Positions 1 to 9,284 of a stretch of DNA of 64,000 bases are shown piece after piece. This DNA comes from a marine gamma proteobacterium HTCC2148 (GTDB lineage: Bacteria > Pseudomonadota > Gammaproteobacteria > Pseudomonadales > Halieaceae), in contig DS999227.1 in the NCBI GenBank assembly GCA_000156295.1, positions 203,305 through 267,304 of the forward strand, written 5' to 3'. The notes beneath the pieces were generated by a model. That model saw only the letters and a program-made list of their open reading frames with translations. It searched no databases and was not told the origin of the DNA. How positions within the stretch are numbered: the stretch's first letter is position 1; every line of letters begins with the position of its first letter. Both the position numbers and the translations under genes were made by a program.

Positions 1-746
1 CGCCGTACACCGTGTCTAAACCCAACTTGCAAAAAGTAGCCACCCTGGCGGCGGAACTGGATATTCCCATTCAGATTCACCTCCATGAAACGCAAGGCGA
101 AGTGCTCGCTGCCGTGGAAGAGCATGGGGAACGGCCTCTGGATACGCTTAACGCCATCGGACTTCTCGGTCCTCGCACCCAGTGCGTGCATATGACTGAC
201 CTGGGCGACCAGGATATCGCGCTACTTGCGGCTACCGCTGCCCATGTGGTTCATTGTCCGCAATCGAACATGAAGCTGGCATCTGGCGCCTGCCCCACGA
301 CCAAATTATTAGCTCAGGGGGTTAATGTCGCGCTGGGTACCGACAGCGCTGCAAGCAATAACGACCTCAATATGTTCGGCGAAATGCAATCTGCTGCCAT
401 GCTGGGCAAGTTGATAGCGGGCGATGCAGCGGCCTTGCCTGCCTCGGAAAGCTTGTACATGGCAACTATGGGAGGCGCTCGGGCTATGGGCATGGATCAA
501 CAAATCGGCAGCCTGGAAATGGGAAAACAGGCAGACATCATCGCCGTTGATCTTTCCGGTCCAGAATGCCAGCCTCTTTACAACCCGCTATCACAGCTGG
601 TGTACGCCTGTAATGGCAGCCAGGTGAGCCACAGCTGGGTGGCCGGTGCCTCCGTGTTGAAAGAGGGGGTGCCTGCCCATATCAATATCAAAGACCTGCT
701 GGCTCGCACTGCTGCCTGGCAGGAAAAAATCAGCTCCAACGACTAG
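1..746 (+). CDS. mtaD: TRZ/ATZ family amidohydrolase, MTA/SAH deaminase type (5'-partial)
   Basis: Metal-dependent amidohydrolase of the 5-methylthioadenosine/S-adenosylhomocysteine deaminase (TRZ/ATZ) family; cytosolic purine/methylthio salvage is the usual role. The reading frame is open to the left edge: the codons before the GTG at 12 read PYT, as in the family motif HAPYTVS, so the N-terminal half is missing and that GTG is not the true start. Visible features are the IHLHET metal/substrate histidines, HCPQSN, and GTDSAASNN, which carries the metal-binding aspartate. The C-terminus ends with the typical composite beta-domain ([11 protein letters not shown]). It lies 7 bases before ubiG, and the order hydrolase-ubiG-mupP-yciK is the one found in Pseudomonas. 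The family call is secure; the exact substrate is inferred. Confidence 0.88.
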   Translation, partial: PYTVSKPNLQKVATLAAELDIPIQIHLHETQGEVLAAVEEHGERPLDTLNAIGLLGPRTQCVHMTDLGDQDIALLAATAAHVVHCPQSNMKLASGACPTTKLLAQGVNVALGTDSAASNNDLNMFGEMQSAAMLGKLIAGDAAALPASESLYMATMGGARAMGMDQQIGSLEMGKQADIIAVDLSGPECQPLYNPLSQLVYACNGSQVSHSWVAGASVLKEGVPAHINIKDLLARTAAWQEKISSND

Positions 747-753
747 AGACCTC

Positions 754-1464
754 ATGACATCCGAAGCTAATGTAGATCCTGCGGAAATCGCCAAATTCGA
801 GGCCATGGCCTCTCGCTGGTGGGACCGCAACAGCGAATTCAAACCGCTACATGACATCAACCCACTGCGCGCCAATTATATCGATCGCTATTCGCCGGTG
901 TCCGGCCAGCGCCTGGTGGACGTGGGTTGCGGTGGTGGCATTCTGGCGGAAGCCATGGCCCAACGTGGCGCAAAGGTCACCGGGATAGATATGGGCGAAG
1001 CGCCGCTTGCGGTGGCCAAGCTGCATCAGCTGGAGTCCGGCGCAGACGTGGATTACTTCCAGAGCACAGCCGAAGAGCTGGCAGTAAAAGCACCGGCAAG
1101 CTTCGACATTGTATGCTGCCTGGAGATGCTTGAGCATGTGCCCGATCCGGGCGCTGTCATCAAAGCCTGCGCCGACATGGCCAAGCCAGGCGCAGCGCTC
1201 TACTTCTCCACCATCAACAGGAACCCCAAGGCATTTATGTTTGCCATTGTGGGCGCTGAGCACATTCTGAGGCTACTACCGGCTGGCACCCACGAGTACG
1301 ATAAATTTATTAAACCGTCGGAATTGGCAGGCTGGATACGTGACGCAGGCCTGGTGCTTGAGGATATGACAGGTCTAACCTATAACCCCATTACCCGAAC
1401 CTACCGGCTCAACCCCCGCGACGTCAGTGTTAACTACATGGTTCATACGGTAAAACCCGCTTGA
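754..1464 (+). CDS. ubiG: Ubiquinone biosynthesis O-methyltransferase UbiG
   Basis: SAM-dependent methyltransferase that performs both O-methylations of the ubiquinone ring (3-demethylubiquinol and the earlier catechol intermediate). The 236-residue length fits the family. It opens with the UbiG-type N-terminus ([12 protein letters not shown]), followed by SAM motif I VDVGCGGG at residues 55-62, the acidic loop end GIDMGEAPL, and [10 protein letters not shown]. The C-terminal part ([19 protein letters not shown]) is also typical. The ATG at 754 follows the hydrolase stop by 7 bases. Its TGA overlaps the TTG start of the next gene by four bases (TTGA), so the two are likely translationally coupled. 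Confidence 0.95.
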   Translation: MTSEANVDPAEIAKFEAMASRWWDRNSEFKPLHDINPLRANYIDRYSPVSGQRLVDVGCGGGILAEAMAQRGAKVTGIDMGEAPLAVAKLHQLESGADVDYFQSTAEELAVKAPASFDIVCCLEMLEHVPDPGAVIKACADMAKPGAALYFSTINRNPKAFMFAIVGAEHILRLLPAGTHEYDKFIKPSELAGWIRDAGLVLEDMTGLTYNPITRTYRLNPRDVSVNYMVHTVKPA

Positions 1465-2126
1465 AATCTGATAACTTAAAGGCCGTGTTGTTCGACCTCG
1501 ATGGCACCCTGGTCGATACCTCTGACGAATTCGTGGTCGTCGTGCAACAGCTTCGTGCCGAGCACGGGATGGCAGCAATGGATCCGCTACGTATACGCGC
1601 TTCCGTTTCCAATGGCGCGAGAGCACTGGTATGCCTGGGGCTGGGACTGGACCCGAATGACGCTATTTTCGAAAGTAAGCGACTGCGCCTGCTGGAGCTT
1701 TACTCGGAAGTGTTAGGCAGCGAAGCAAAGCCCTATCCCGGGATTTCGCTCCTACTGGCTGAGCTGGCCAAACGCAACATCTCCTGGGGCGTAGCGACCA
1801 ATAAGCCCAGGGCTTACGCCGAGCCGCTAATGGCAAGAATTGATCTCCCGCCCTGCCCCAGTCTGGTTTGCCCCGATGACGTTAAAGATCGCAAACCTCA
1901 TCCTGAATCGCTTTACCGCAACTGCCGGGACCTCGGCTGTGCGCCGCATGAAGCAATTTACGTCGGCGACCACTTGCGCGACATTGAGGCGGGGAAGCGT
2001 GCCGGCATGTTCACCATTGCCGCAGCCTATGGCTATATCGAAGCCGATGATGAGCCCTCTAGCTGGGGCGCAGATGCACTGATCAGCGACAGCAAAAAAC
2101 TAGCCGAACTCATTTTCAACCTGTAA
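1461..2126 (+). CDS. mupP: HAD-family phosphatase, MupP/Gph type
   Basis: Haloacid dehalogenase phosphatase of 221 residues. HAD motif [10 protein letters not shown] (residues 12-20) gives the nucleophile and acid aspartates; motif II is ATNKP, the motif III lysine is in DRKPHPE, and motif IV is [11 protein letters not shown]. The helical cap between motifs I and II is that of the Gph/MupP group. Position after ubiG and before yciK is where Pseudomonas encodes MupP, the N-acetylmuramate 6-phosphate phosphatase of cell-wall recycling, so MupP is preferred over phosphoglycolate phosphatase. The start is a TTG at 1461 overlapping the ubiG stop. The family is certain; substrate rests on context. 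Confidence 0.85.
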   Translation: MKSDNLKAVLFDLDGTLVDTSDEFVVVVQQLRAEHGMAAMDPLRIRASVSNGARALVCLGLGLDPNDAIFESKRLRLLELYSEVLGSEAKPYPGISLLLAELAKRNISWGVATNKPRAYAEPLMARIDLPPCPSLVCPDDVKDRKPHPESLYRNCRDLGCAPHEAIYVGDHLRDIEAGKRAGMFTIAAAYGYIEADDEPSSWGADALISDSKKLAELIFNL

Positions 2127-2141
2127 CACCGGAACTTCAGC

Positions 2142-2900
2142 ATGAATATCCAGCCCGCGCCCCGCAACTACCAGGCAACACCGGAACTACTTGCCGGCAA
2201 AACCGTCCTCGTCACCGGGGCCGGTGACGGCATTGGCCGTGTCGCTGCGCTTACCTATGCGGCCCATGGTGCCACCGTCGTGCTACTGGGACGGACAGAG
2301 AGCAAACTGGAGGCGGTTTACGATGAGATCGAAGTTGCCGGACACCCCAAGCCGGGGCTGGTGACCATGGACCTGTCCCAGGTCACTGATGACCAGTGCG
2401 TGCAACTGGCCCAGGGCCTTGCGGAAGAGTTCGGGCATCTGGACGGATTACTGCACAATGCCAGTCTGTTGGGGGAACGCCGGCCCATAGAGAGCTCTAG
2501 CTACGCTGTCTGGCAGGAAGTGATGCAGGTGAACGTTAATGCGCAGTTTGTATTGACTCGACGTCTGCTACCAATGCTACAGGCCGCGCCCTCGTCCTCA
2601 ATCATCTTGACCTCTTCCGGTGTCGGACGGATTGGCAAAGCGTTTTGGGGTGCCTATTGTGTGTCGAAGTTTGCCACCGAGGGCTTTATGCAGGTTCTCG
2701 CTTCGGAGCTGGAGAATACCTCCAGCATTCGGGTGAACTGCATCAATCCCGGCGGTACCAATACCGCAATGCGCAGGACAGCATTCCCCGCCGAAAACCC
2801 AACGGACAACCCGGCACCCGAGGACATCATGGGGGTTTACCTCTATTTGATGGGTGAGGACAGCATTGGATCTACCGGTATTTCTTTCAACGCCCAATAG
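2142..2900 (+). CDS. yciK: YciK-type short-chain dehydrogenase/reductase
   Basis: Cytosolic SDR of 252 residues, orthologue-like to E. coli YciK, whose substrate is not established. The Rossmann motif TGAGDGIG is at residues 25-32, followed by the NADP-type LLGRTESKLE. The NAS and NVNAQF segments are present, and the catalytic Tyr-Lys pair is YCVSK (Tyr172, Lys176). The C-terminus has the family's PEDIMGVYLYLMG. It is the last gene of the mtaD-ubiG-mupP-yciK run, 15 bases after mupP. The next gene is convergent, with only 29 bases between stops and no evident terminator. Confidence 0.9.
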   Translation: MNIQPAPRNYQATPELLAGKTVLVTGAGDGIGRVAALTYAAHGATVVLLGRTESKLEAVYDEIEVAGHPKPGLVTMDLSQVTDDQCVQLAQGLAEEFGHLDGLLHNASLLGERRPIESSSYAVWQEVMQVNVNAQFVLTRRLLPMLQAAPSSSIILTSSGVGRIGKAFWGAYCVSKFATEGFMQVLASELENTSSIRVNCINPGGTNTAMRRTAFPAENPTDNPAPEDIMGVYLYLMGEDSIGSTGISFNAQ

Positions 2901-2929
2901 ACAATTTCCGGTCACAGCCCGAAGCAAAG

Positions 2930-3826
2930 TCAGCGCGGTTTGCGCCCAGAACGGGCGGAGGAACCGCCCGGCCCTTTTCGCTTGGAAAACTGACGCTCCA
3001 TCTTTTCGCGTTCCTTGATGGTTCCGCGCTTCATGTCCTTAAGCGGTAGATCGGCCATTCGATACAAAGACTTGATCTCTTTGCCTGCAAGTTCAACCCA
3101 TTGCCCCTGTTTCACTTTGGAAGGGATAAAGACTTCGCCATAGCGGACCCGTTTGAGACGGGAAACGGTTAAGCCTTGTGATTCCCACAGCCGACGCACC
3201 TCTCGGTTTCGGCCTTCCATGATAACCACGTAGAACCAGTGATTAATGCCATCGCCACCACCGTCCTGAATATCGCTAAAACGGGCAACGCCGTCTTCCA
3301 GCATCACCCCATCCAACAGGCGCTGCAGCATATCCTCCTTCCACTCACCCATGACCCTCACCATATATTCACGTTCTATATTGGAGGAGGGATGCATCAG
3401 TTTGTTGGCCAGGTCACCGTCGGTGGTAAACAGCAACAGGCCCGAGGTGTTGTAGTCTAGTCGGCCGATGGAAATCCAGCGACCGGACTTCAGCTTGGGC
3501 AAGCGTTCAAACACTGTGCGGCGTCCCTGTGGATCCTTGCGGGAGCACACCTCACCGGTGGGCTTATGATACAGAATACATCGAGTTTCCTGTGCGGGAG
3601 TCGTATTGACCGGACGCCCATCCACACTGATGCGTTCCCGGTGGGTAACTCGATCACCCAGGGTCGCAGGTTTGCCGTCAATACTGACTCGCCCTTGCTC
3701 GATCCAACGCTCCATCTCTCGACGTGAACCAAGGCCCGTGCGGGCGAGCACCTTTTGTAGCTTCTCTCCGGGGAGTGATTTCGCCGGGGCGTCCTCGGTA
3801 GTCCCGGGCTGGGGTTTATCTGCCAT
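2930..3826 (-). CDS. rluB: 23S rRNA pseudouridine-2605 synthase RluB
   Basis: Pseudouridine synthase of the RsuA/RluB group, modifying helix 89-region uridine in 23S rRNA. The 298 residues comprise a 20-residue leader, an S4 RNA-binding domain (about 20-70, EKLQKVLAR), and the catalytic domain with GRLDYNTSG, whose Asp124 is the catalytic aspartate. RNREVRRLW and LKRVRYG follow. The C-terminal tail is strongly basic (Arg/Lys/Gly), common in RluB but not in RsuA. It is 12 bases downstream of scpB, and scpA-scpB-rluB is a widely conserved order. Confidence 0.93.
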   Translation of the reverse strand: MADKPQPGTTEDAPAKSLPGEKLQKVLARTGLGSRREMERWIEQGRVSIDGKPATLGDRVTHRERISVDGRPVNTTPAQETRCILYHKPTGEVCSRKDPQGRRTVFERLPKLKSGRWISIGRLDYNTSGLLLFTTDGDLANKLMHPSSNIEREYMVRVMGEWKEDMLQRLLDGVMLEDGVARFSDIQDGGGDGINHWFYVVIMEGRNREVRRLWESQGLTVSRLKRVRYGEVFIPSKVKQGQWVELAGKEIKSLYRMADLPLKDMKRGTIKEREKMERQFSKRKGPGGSSARSGRKPR

Positions 3827-3838
3827 GATGATTTATGC

Positions 3839-4798
3839 TCAGGCCTGGCTGTCGGGCTTCACAGCCTCGACTGCATCACTGTTTAAATCGGCAAGAGTGC
3901 TCTGGGGCTCACTTGCTGTCGCAGCTTCACTTTCCTCATGTGGCGCGTCCAATCCGTCAAGCGCATCGGCAAGGTCCTCAATGCTGTGGGGCTCGACTTC
4001 TTCAGTGTCCGCATCGCCTACTTGAGTGCCTGACTGGTCGGCTGCGACCGCGGGCTCAGTTTCCACTTCTTCTTCTGGTTCACTAACTTGCGCTTCAGCG
4101 TCAATGTCTGCTGCCAACCCGGCATCTTCGTCGGCTGCTGCGTCAACTCCGCTTTCGGGCACATGATCGGTACCGCCAACCACGGTGAGACCCGGTGCTT
4201 CGTCACTCTCACCATCGGTCTCTGCGGAGTCTGGCATGGGATCAGTGAAACCCAACTCAGCATTGAGCGTATCCAGATCGCGAATTTCCGCCAGCGCAGG
4301 CAGCTGATCAAGGTTCTTCAAATTAAAATAATCAAGAAACTGTCGGGTGGTTGCATACATCGCGGGTCGCCCGGGAACATCCCGATGACCAACGACCCGA
4401 ATCCATTCCCGTTCGTGCAGCGTCTTAATAATATTGGAGCTCACCGCCACGCCACGAATTTCCTCGATCTCGCCACGGGTGATGGGCTGACGGTAGGCTA
4501 TCAAGGCAAGTGTTTCCAGCATGGCGCGGGAGTACTTGGCCGGGCGCTCCTGCCACAGCCGCGCAACCCACGGACTCAGAGACTGGCGTACCTGAAAGCG
4601 GAACCCGCTAGCGACCTCTATCAGCTCAAATCCACGGTTATCGCAGCGCTCTGCGACTTCTTTCAGGGTCTCTCGAATGAGCGCATTTTCAGGCCGCTCC
4701 TGCTCTTCAAACAGCTCCGCCAGCTGCGCTACCGTCATGGGCTTTCCCGCCGCCAACAGCGCGCCTTCAATGATCTGTACCAGTCCTGTTTCAGACAT
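3839..4798 (-). CDS. scpB: Segregation and condensation protein B, with a long acidic tail
   Basis: Kleisin-associated winged-helix subunit of the SMC-ScpA-ScpB condensin complex, acting in chromosome compaction and segregation. The start is taken at the ATG at 4796-4798 (MSETGLVQIIEG), one base after the scpA stop; an upstream in-frame codon would add 18 residues lying inside scpA. Residues 1 to about 180 hold the two winged helices (ALIAYRQPITRGEIEEIRG, RGRPAMYATT-like GRPAMYATTRQF). About 135 further residues are Glu/Asp/Ala-rich and low complexity, much longer than in textbook ScpB (about 190 residues in total). The gene lies between scpA and rluB. Confidence 0.92.
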   Translation of the reverse strand: MSETGLVQIIEGALLAAGKPMTVAQLAELFEEQERPENALIRETLKEVAERCDNRGFELIEVASGFRFQVRQSLSPWVARLWQERPAKYSRAMLETLALIAYRQPITRGEIEEIRGVAVSSNIIKTLHEREWIRVVGHRDVPGRPAMYATTRQFLDYFNLKNLDQLPALAEIRDLDTLNAELGFTDPMPDSAETDGESDEAPGLTVVGGTDHVPESGVDAAADEDAGLAADIDAEAQVSEPEEEVETEPAVAADQSGTQVGDADTEEVEPHSIEDLADALDGLDAPHEESEAATASEPQSTLADLNSDAVEAVKPDSQA

Positions 4799-4799
4799 C

Positions 4800-5717
4800 T
4801 TATTCCGACCTTGCCTTAATATGGATAGGACCGAAGGAATCGGTCTGCACAATTTCCACCAGCGCTTCTTTCATCAATTCCATCACCGCCAGAAAAGTCA
4901 CCACAACCCCTAAACGTCCCTCTTCCGCTGAGAACAGGGCCACGAAGGGAACGAACTGTTTGCCGGCCAGACTTTCCAGCACATCCGACATACGCTCTCG
5001 AGTGGATAGAGCTTCCCGTTGAATATGATGGCTCTCAAACATATCTGCACGGCGCAATACCTCTCCCAGCGCGACTAGCAACTCGCGCATGTCTACATCC
5101 GGGTCCGGCCTGGCCCGGTTGATATCCGGTGGATTGGCACTTCCCACCCAGGTATCCCGCTCTATGCGCGGTATATCTTCGATATCCTCAGCCGCCTTCT
5201 TGAAGCGCTCATATTCCTGCAAACGCCGAATCAACAACGCTCTCGGGTCTTCTTCATCCTCCTCCAGTTCCGAGGAGCGCGGCAGCAGCATCCGCGATTT
5301 AATCTCCGCCAGCATTGCCGCCATCAGCAAATATTCTGCCGCCAACTCGAACTGCATCGCGTCCATTAAATCAACGTAATGCATGTACTGTTCGGTGATC
5401 TTGGAGACGTCTATCTCAAGGATGTCCAGGTTCTGGCGCTTGATCAGGTACAACAAAAGGTCCAGAGGGCCCTCAAAAGCCTCAAGGAATACCTCAAGTG
5501 CTTGCGGCGGGATGTAAAGGTCCTTAGGCAACTCAGTCACTGCCTGCCCCATCACTACGGCAAAGGGCATTTCACCTTGCTGCGGGTGGGCTTCGTTAGT
5601 CGTCATAGCGGGCTTGGCTGGCGCGTCAGGCTGATCGTTGTTCGCCGTGGAAGCTGCTTCGGAAGTTGCTTCCTGAGGGCCGCCCTGCGCTTCGGATTTG
5701 GGTTCGTTGACTGACAC
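4800..5717 (-). CDS. scpA: Segregation and condensation protein A (kleisin)
   Basis: Kleisin subunit that bridges the SMC heads and binds ScpB. The core begins with FEGPLDLLLYLI (from residue 81) and continues with LDILEIDVSKITEQY, EYLLMAAMLAEIKSRMLLP and the C-terminal winged helix near FLAVMELMKEALV. The first 70 residues are a hydrophilic, probably disordered extension rich in Ala, Glu and Gln. The gene starts 38 bases after yciO ends on the same strand and is followed after one base by scpB. A TATACT-like -10 hexamer on the minus strand sits at 5745-5750, but I see no matching -35, so an internal promoter is only possible. Confidence 0.93.
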   Translation of the reverse strand: MSVNEPKSEAQGGPQEATSEAASTANNDQPDAPAKPAMTTNEAHPQQGEMPFAVVMGQAVTELPKDLYIPPQALEVFLEAFEGPLDLLLYLIKRQNLDILEIDVSKITEQYMHYVDLMDAMQFELAAEYLLMAAMLAEIKSRMLLPRSSELEEDEEDPRALLIRRLQEYERFKKAAEDIEDIPRIERDTWVGSANPPDINRARPDPDVDMRELLVALGEVLRRADMFESHHIQREALSTRERMSDVLESLAGKQFVPFVALFSAEEGRLGVVVTFLAVMELMKEALVEIVQTDSFGPIHIKARSE

Positions 5718-5755
5718 TGGCCTACCTGTAGTTATCTAAACAACAGTATACCTGA

Positions 5756-6379
5756 TCAATCCTCAAATGGGGCAATATCTCCCTTGCCAGCGCGCAAAAC
5801 CAGCGGGGTTTCGTCTACCAGATCAACCACCGTGGTGGCCTCCATCCCGCAATAACCTCCATCTATCACCAGATCGACATCGTGCTGCAAGGTCTCGCGT
5901 ATATCATAGGGATCTATAAGCGGATATTCATCGCCGGGCATGATCAGCGTAACGCTCATCATGGGCTCGCCAAGGTCTGTCAGCAGGGCTTGGGTAATAT
6001 TGTTGTCCGGCACTCGCAGGCCTACCGTTTTGCGCTTGGCGTGCATCAGCCTTCGCGGGACCTCAGACGTGGCCTTGAGAATAAAAGTGTAGGGACCGGG
6101 CGTACAGGCCTTGAGCATTCGATAATCCGCGTTATCCACCCGGGAATAGGTTGCGATCTCAGACAAGTCACGGCAGACCAGGGTGAAGTTGTGCCGGTCC
6201 GCGAGCTTCCGAATGCGACGAATCCGATCCAGTGCATTTTTATCGCCAATGTGGCAGCCAATCGCATAGGCGGAGTCGGTTGGATACACCACCACGCCAC
6301 CGGCTCGAATAATATCCACTGCCTGCCTCACCAGGCGCGCCTGGGGGTTATCAGGGTGAATCTGAAAGAATTGGCTCAC
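5756..6379 (-). CDS. yciO: YciO/Sua5-family protein (threonylcarbamoyl-AMP synthase-like)
   Basis: Member of the YrdC/YciO/Sua5 superfamily of 207 residues, closest to the YciO branch. It shows the dsRNA-binding-like fold signatures: YPTDSAYAIGC near residues 32-42, a KNALDRIRRIRKLADRHN segment replacing the TsaC KR-x-R motif, PGPYTFILKA, and KTVGLRVPDN. TsaC/Sua5 make L-threonylcarbamoyladenylate for tRNA t6A; whether YciO proteins do this fully in vivo is less certain. The start codon overlaps the stop of the PHP-domain gene by four bases (ATGA), and the pair yciV/rnm-yciO is common in gammaproteobacteria. Confidence 0.9.
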   Translation of the reverse strand: MSQFFQIHPDNPQARLVRQAVDIIRAGGVVVYPTDSAYAIGCHIGDKNALDRIRRIRKLADRHNFTLVCRDLSEIATYSRVDNADYRMLKACTPGPYTFILKATSEVPRRLMHAKRKTVGLRVPDNNITQALLTDLGEPMMSVTLIMPGDEYPLIDPYDIRETLQHDVDLVIDGGYCGMEATTVVDLVDETPLVLRAGKGDIAPFED

Positions 6380-7230
6380 TGCTCAGCCTCACCGTTCATG
6401 CGCTGCCAGCGCTGCCATACCCCAAGCGGGGATTGAAGACGGCTCAATTCTATACCCAGGGCGGGACTGTAGGGGCCGTCACGATGGAAATCACTGCCAG
6501 CAGAAACCTCCAGTTGAAATTCATTTGCCAGCCGCTGCAACTGGCCAATCTGATCCGGGGTCTGGCGACCGCTGAGGACTTCAATCGCCTGACCACCAGC
6601 CTCTCGGAAGTCAATCACCAACCTACGCAGTTTCATTCGGGTGAATCTGTATTTCAGAGGGTGGGCAATCACTGCGGCACCCCCGGCCTGCACAATCCAT
6701 TGTACGACGTCGGCAAGCTCCGGCCAGAAAGCCTTTACATCGCCAGTTTTTCCCTGCCCAAGATATTTATCAAAGGCCTCACTATGATCCTTCACGTGCC
6801 CCTGGCCCACCATCCAGCTGGCAAAATGAGGGCGACCCAACTGGCTCTCGCCGGCCTCAGCCAATGCGCCGGCCAACGCTCCTGGGAATCCTTTGGCCTC
6901 CAGCCGCTGGGCAATCTTGATGCCCCGCTCCTGACGGGCTTGACCCAGCATGGCCAGGCCTTCACGCATCGCCGGGTGCTCGCAATCCATGCCCAGTCCA
7001 ACCACGTGGATGGTGGTTCCCGACCAACGGCAGGAATACTCGACCCCCGGCACCAGACCCACATTGGGGTATTGGGCACCTAGCGCCGCAGCCGCGAGAT
7101 AACCAGCCATCGTATCGTGGTCAGTAATCGCAAGTAGCTCGATTCCGGCCTCGGCAGCACGCCCCAGCATCTCTGCTGGAGTAAGAGCGCCATCGGAAGC
7201 GGTTGTATGGGTGTGGAAGTCAATCAACAC
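6376..7230 (-). CDS. rnm: PHP-domain phosphoesterase, RNase AM/YciV type
   Basis: PHP (polymerase and histidinol phosphatase) metallo-phosphoesterase of 284 residues. The E. coli relative YciV/RNase AM is a 5'-3' exonuclease that matures 5' ends of rRNA and degrades short oligonucleotides. Metal ligands are visible: FHTHTTASDG (His6, His8), ITDHDT, the glutamate in GVEYSC, the histidine in AHPLKY, and SGSDFH near the C-terminus. It is the first gene of the run rnm-yciO-scpA-scpB-rluB and is divergent from yciB, with about 100 bases between them that must hold both promoters. The family call is certain; the RNase role is by homology. Confidence 0.88.
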   Translation of the reverse strand: MLIDFHTHTTASDGALTPAEMLGRAAEAGIELLAITDHDTMAGYLAAAALGAQYPNVGLVPGVEYSCRWSGTTIHVVGLGMDCEHPAMREGLAMLGQARQERGIKIAQRLEAKGFPGALAGALAEAGESQLGRPHFASWMVGQGHVKDHSEAFDKYLGQGKTGDVKAFWPELADVVQWIVQAGGAAVIAHPLKYRFTRMKLRRLVIDFREAGGQAIEVLSGRQTPDQIGQLQRLANEFQLEVSAGSDFHRDGPYSPALGIELSRLQSPLGVWQRWQRMNGEAEQ

Positions 7231-7331
7231 AATCTTTACACTTGGTCACCTGGTCGTCAGCTACACTGATCGACCGAAAACATTAGCCCGGGAATTATTC
7301 CCATAATAACAGCCAAGGTACCCGCCGCACC

Positions 7332-7910
7332 ATGAAGCAATTGGCAGAATTCATACCCATCGCCCTGTTCTTTATCGCCTATCAACTCAACGGTGAAACT
7401 ATTTCTGCTGGACAGTGGAGTTTTACCTTTGATGGCATTTTTACTGCCACCGCCGTACTGATGGCGGCCACGCTGCTGCAAGTAGTGCTGACTTATGCTC
7501 TCACCCGAGAGTTCGAAAAGCGCGCCATGTGGATGTTACTGGCGGTGCTTATTTTTGGCGGGGCTACACTGCTGCTGCGCAATCAAATGTTCATTCAGTG
7601 GAAGCCCACCATTTTCAATTGGGTGTTGGCTATCGCCTTTGGCGTATCGCAATTCGTTGGCGAGAAAAACCTGATGGAGCGCACCCTGGGTAGCCAGGTT
7701 CGCCTGCCGAAACCCATTTGGACCAAACTTAACTTACTGTGGGTCAGTAATTTTGCCATTGTCGGCGCGCTGAATCTTGTGGTCGCCTACAGATTCTCGG
7801 AAGCCACCTGGGTGAGTTACAAGCTGTATTCCGCTCTTGGCTTTACCCTGCTATTGACCATACTGACGGCGATCCTGATCAGCCCTCACCTGAAAGAAGA
7901 GCCCTCCTGA
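7332..7910 (+). CDS. yciB: Inner-membrane protein YciB (intracellular septation protein A family)
   Basis: Polytopic inner-membrane protein of 192 residues, the usual YciB/IspZ length, beginning MKQLAEFIPIALFFIAYQL. About five hydrophobic segments are visible (FIPIALFFIAYQ, GIFTATAVLMAATLLQVVL, AMWMLLAVLIFGGATLLL, FNWVLAIAFGVSQF, FTLLLTILTAILI). The conserved KPTIFNWVLA and WVSNFAIVGALN segments are present. YciB proteins are linked to envelope maintenance and to septum-associated partners; the mechanism is not defined. It is divergent from the PHP gene. The yciI gene often found beside it is absent. Confidence 0.9.
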   Translation: MKQLAEFIPIALFFIAYQLNGETISAGQWSFTFDGIFTATAVLMAATLLQVVLTYALTREFEKRAMWMLLAVLIFGGATLLLRNQMFIQWKPTIFNWVLAIAFGVSQFVGEKNLMERTLGSQVRLPKPIWTKLNLLWVSNFAIVGALNLVVAYRFSEATWVSYKLYSALGFTLLLTILTAILISPHLKEEPS

Positions 7911-8032
7911 CATCGACTGCCTCAGACTGACACAGATCAACTGTGCACACAGCAGTATTGGCTCTTACAAATAACACCATATCAGCGGTACACTAGCGCC
8001 GCTTTTCTACAACGCTATCGAGGAATTCAGTT

Positions 8033-8701
8033 TTGTTGCGTTACCTTTCTGTTATTGCCTTTGTTTTCGCCGCCCTGCCCGCTCAGGCGCAGGCTGTAAA
8101 ATACGTGAGCGACGAGGTTTTTGTTGTCCTGCACAAGGGTCCCGGCGCAGAGTATCGCTGGGTTGCCAAGCTGACGCCGGGCACTCGCCTGCGTATGGCA
8201 GGCACCGCCGAAGATGGTGAATGGGCTGAAGTCACCACTGATCGCGGCACTACCGGCTGGGTGAGCACCGAATTTCTCAGTAGTGACACTCCCGCTCAGG
8301 TCAGGTTGCCTGCAGCTGAAGCCCGTGCCGCAAAACTGAGCACCGAAAACGCCGAGCTCAACAATCAGGTGGCGGCATTGGAAGCCGAAAAACTTGAGCT
8401 GCTCAACAAAATTAATTCCTCTGACTCGGAGCTGGGTGACGTTTCCCAGGAACTGTCTAATTTACAGCAGGTTTCCGGCAAAGCCATGCAGTTGGATACC
8501 GACAATCGCCGACTGATCGAAGAGACAGAAAACCTGCGCGCAGGGGTCGACATGTTGGAAGCGGAAAATTTGCGCCTACAGGATAATTTGAAGAGCGAAG
8601 ACTTTATTAACGGTGCCCTGGCTGTACTGATGGGCGTGTTTATCACTCTGGTAGTACCGCGCTTGTGGCCCAAGCGCCGCAAGAGCTCAAGCTGGGCATA
8701 G
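8033..8701 (+). CDS. Secreted SH3b/coiled-coil membrane-anchored protein (YgiM, TIGR04211 type)
   Basis: 222-residue envelope protein with four parts: a cleavable signal peptide ending ALPAQAQA, a bacterial SH3b domain (about 22-85, VKYVSDEVFVVLHKGPG ... GTTGWVSTEFLS), a coiled coil (about 100-185, heptads of Leu/Glu/Asn), and one transmembrane helix (GALAVLMGVFITLVV) followed by a basic tail. This is the layout of the YgiM/TIGR04211 family, whose function is unknown; the SH3b part suggests binding to peptidoglycan or envelope protein. The start is one of two tandem TTG codons (8033 or 8036), behind a GAGGAATT Shine-Dalgarno-like stretch. It is 10 bases before the cyclophilin gene. Confidence 0.82.
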   Translation: MLRYLSVIAFVFAALPAQAQAVKYVSDEVFVVLHKGPGAEYRWVAKLTPGTRLRMAGTAEDGEWAEVTTDRGTTGWVSTEFLSSDTPAQVRLPAAEARAAKLSTENAELNNQVAALEAEKLELLNKINSSDSELGDVSQELSNLQQVSGKAMQLDTDNRRLIEETENLRAGVDMLEAENLRLQDNLKSEDFINGALAVLMGVFITLVVPRLWPKRRKSSSWA

Positions 8702-8711
8702 GAGATTGATC

Positions 8712-9284
8712 ATGTTGCGTACTTTATTCATTGTTATTGCGCTGGTGACAGCCCCCCTGGTTGTAGCAGAAGAAACTCACCTGCCAAACCCCATTGTCAG
8801 CGTGAAAACCACTGAGGGTACATTCACCCTGCGTCTATTCAGGGACAAAGCGCCCGTCACGGTAGAAAACTTCATGACTTATGTGGATGACGGTTACTAC
8901 GACGGCACTATTTTTCACCGGGTCATTCCTGACTTTATGGTTCAGGGTGGAGGATTCCTGGCCGATATGAGCGAGAAAGAAACCCGCGACCCCATCGCCA
9001 GTGAATCCAGGAATCGGCTGCATAATACCCGGGGCACCGTGGCAATGGCGCGCACTAACGACCCCGACTCAGCCACCTCCCAGTTTTTCGTCAACGTGCG
9101 CAACAACCTGCGCCTGGATTGGACGCCCAGCAACCCGGGTTACACCGTATTTGGCGAGGTCATCTCTGGCATGAGCGTGGTGGACTATATCGTGACTGCC
9201 CCCACAGGTCCTGCAGGGGGCCACCAGAATGTGCCCGTTGAAGCTATTAGCATTGTCGAGGTGACTCGTAAGTCCGCGCTATGA
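8712..9284 (+). CDS. Periplasmic cyclophilin-type peptidyl-prolyl cis-trans isomerase
   Basis: Cyclophilin of 190 residues catalysing X-Pro isomerisation during folding. The ATG at 8712 is chosen because GGAG at 8701-8704 lies seven bases upstream; a nearer TTG has no such site. Residues 1-20 form a signal peptide (LRTLFIVIALVTAPLVVA), so the enzyme is probably periplasmic, like PpiA. The catalytic core shows FHRVIPDFMVQGGGF, with the conserved Arg and Phe, and SQFFVN. Its TGA overlaps the ATG of pdxJ (ATGA at 9281-9284), suggesting translational coupling of two functionally unrelated genes. Confidence 0.9.
   Translation: MLRTLFIVIALVTAPLVVAEETHLPNPIVSVKTTEGTFTLRLFRDKAPVTVENFMTYVDDGYYDGTIFHRVIPDFMVQGGGFLADMSEKETRDPIASESRNRLHNTRGTVAMARTNDPDSATSQFFVNVRNNLRLDWTPSNPGYTVFGEVISGMSVVDYIVTAPTGPAGGHQNVPVEAISIVEVTRKSAL

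Noticed and set aside
4088..4819. 243-codon plus-strand frame across scpB
   Set aside because: It is antisense to the acidic ScpB region, has no recognised domain and no ribosome site.
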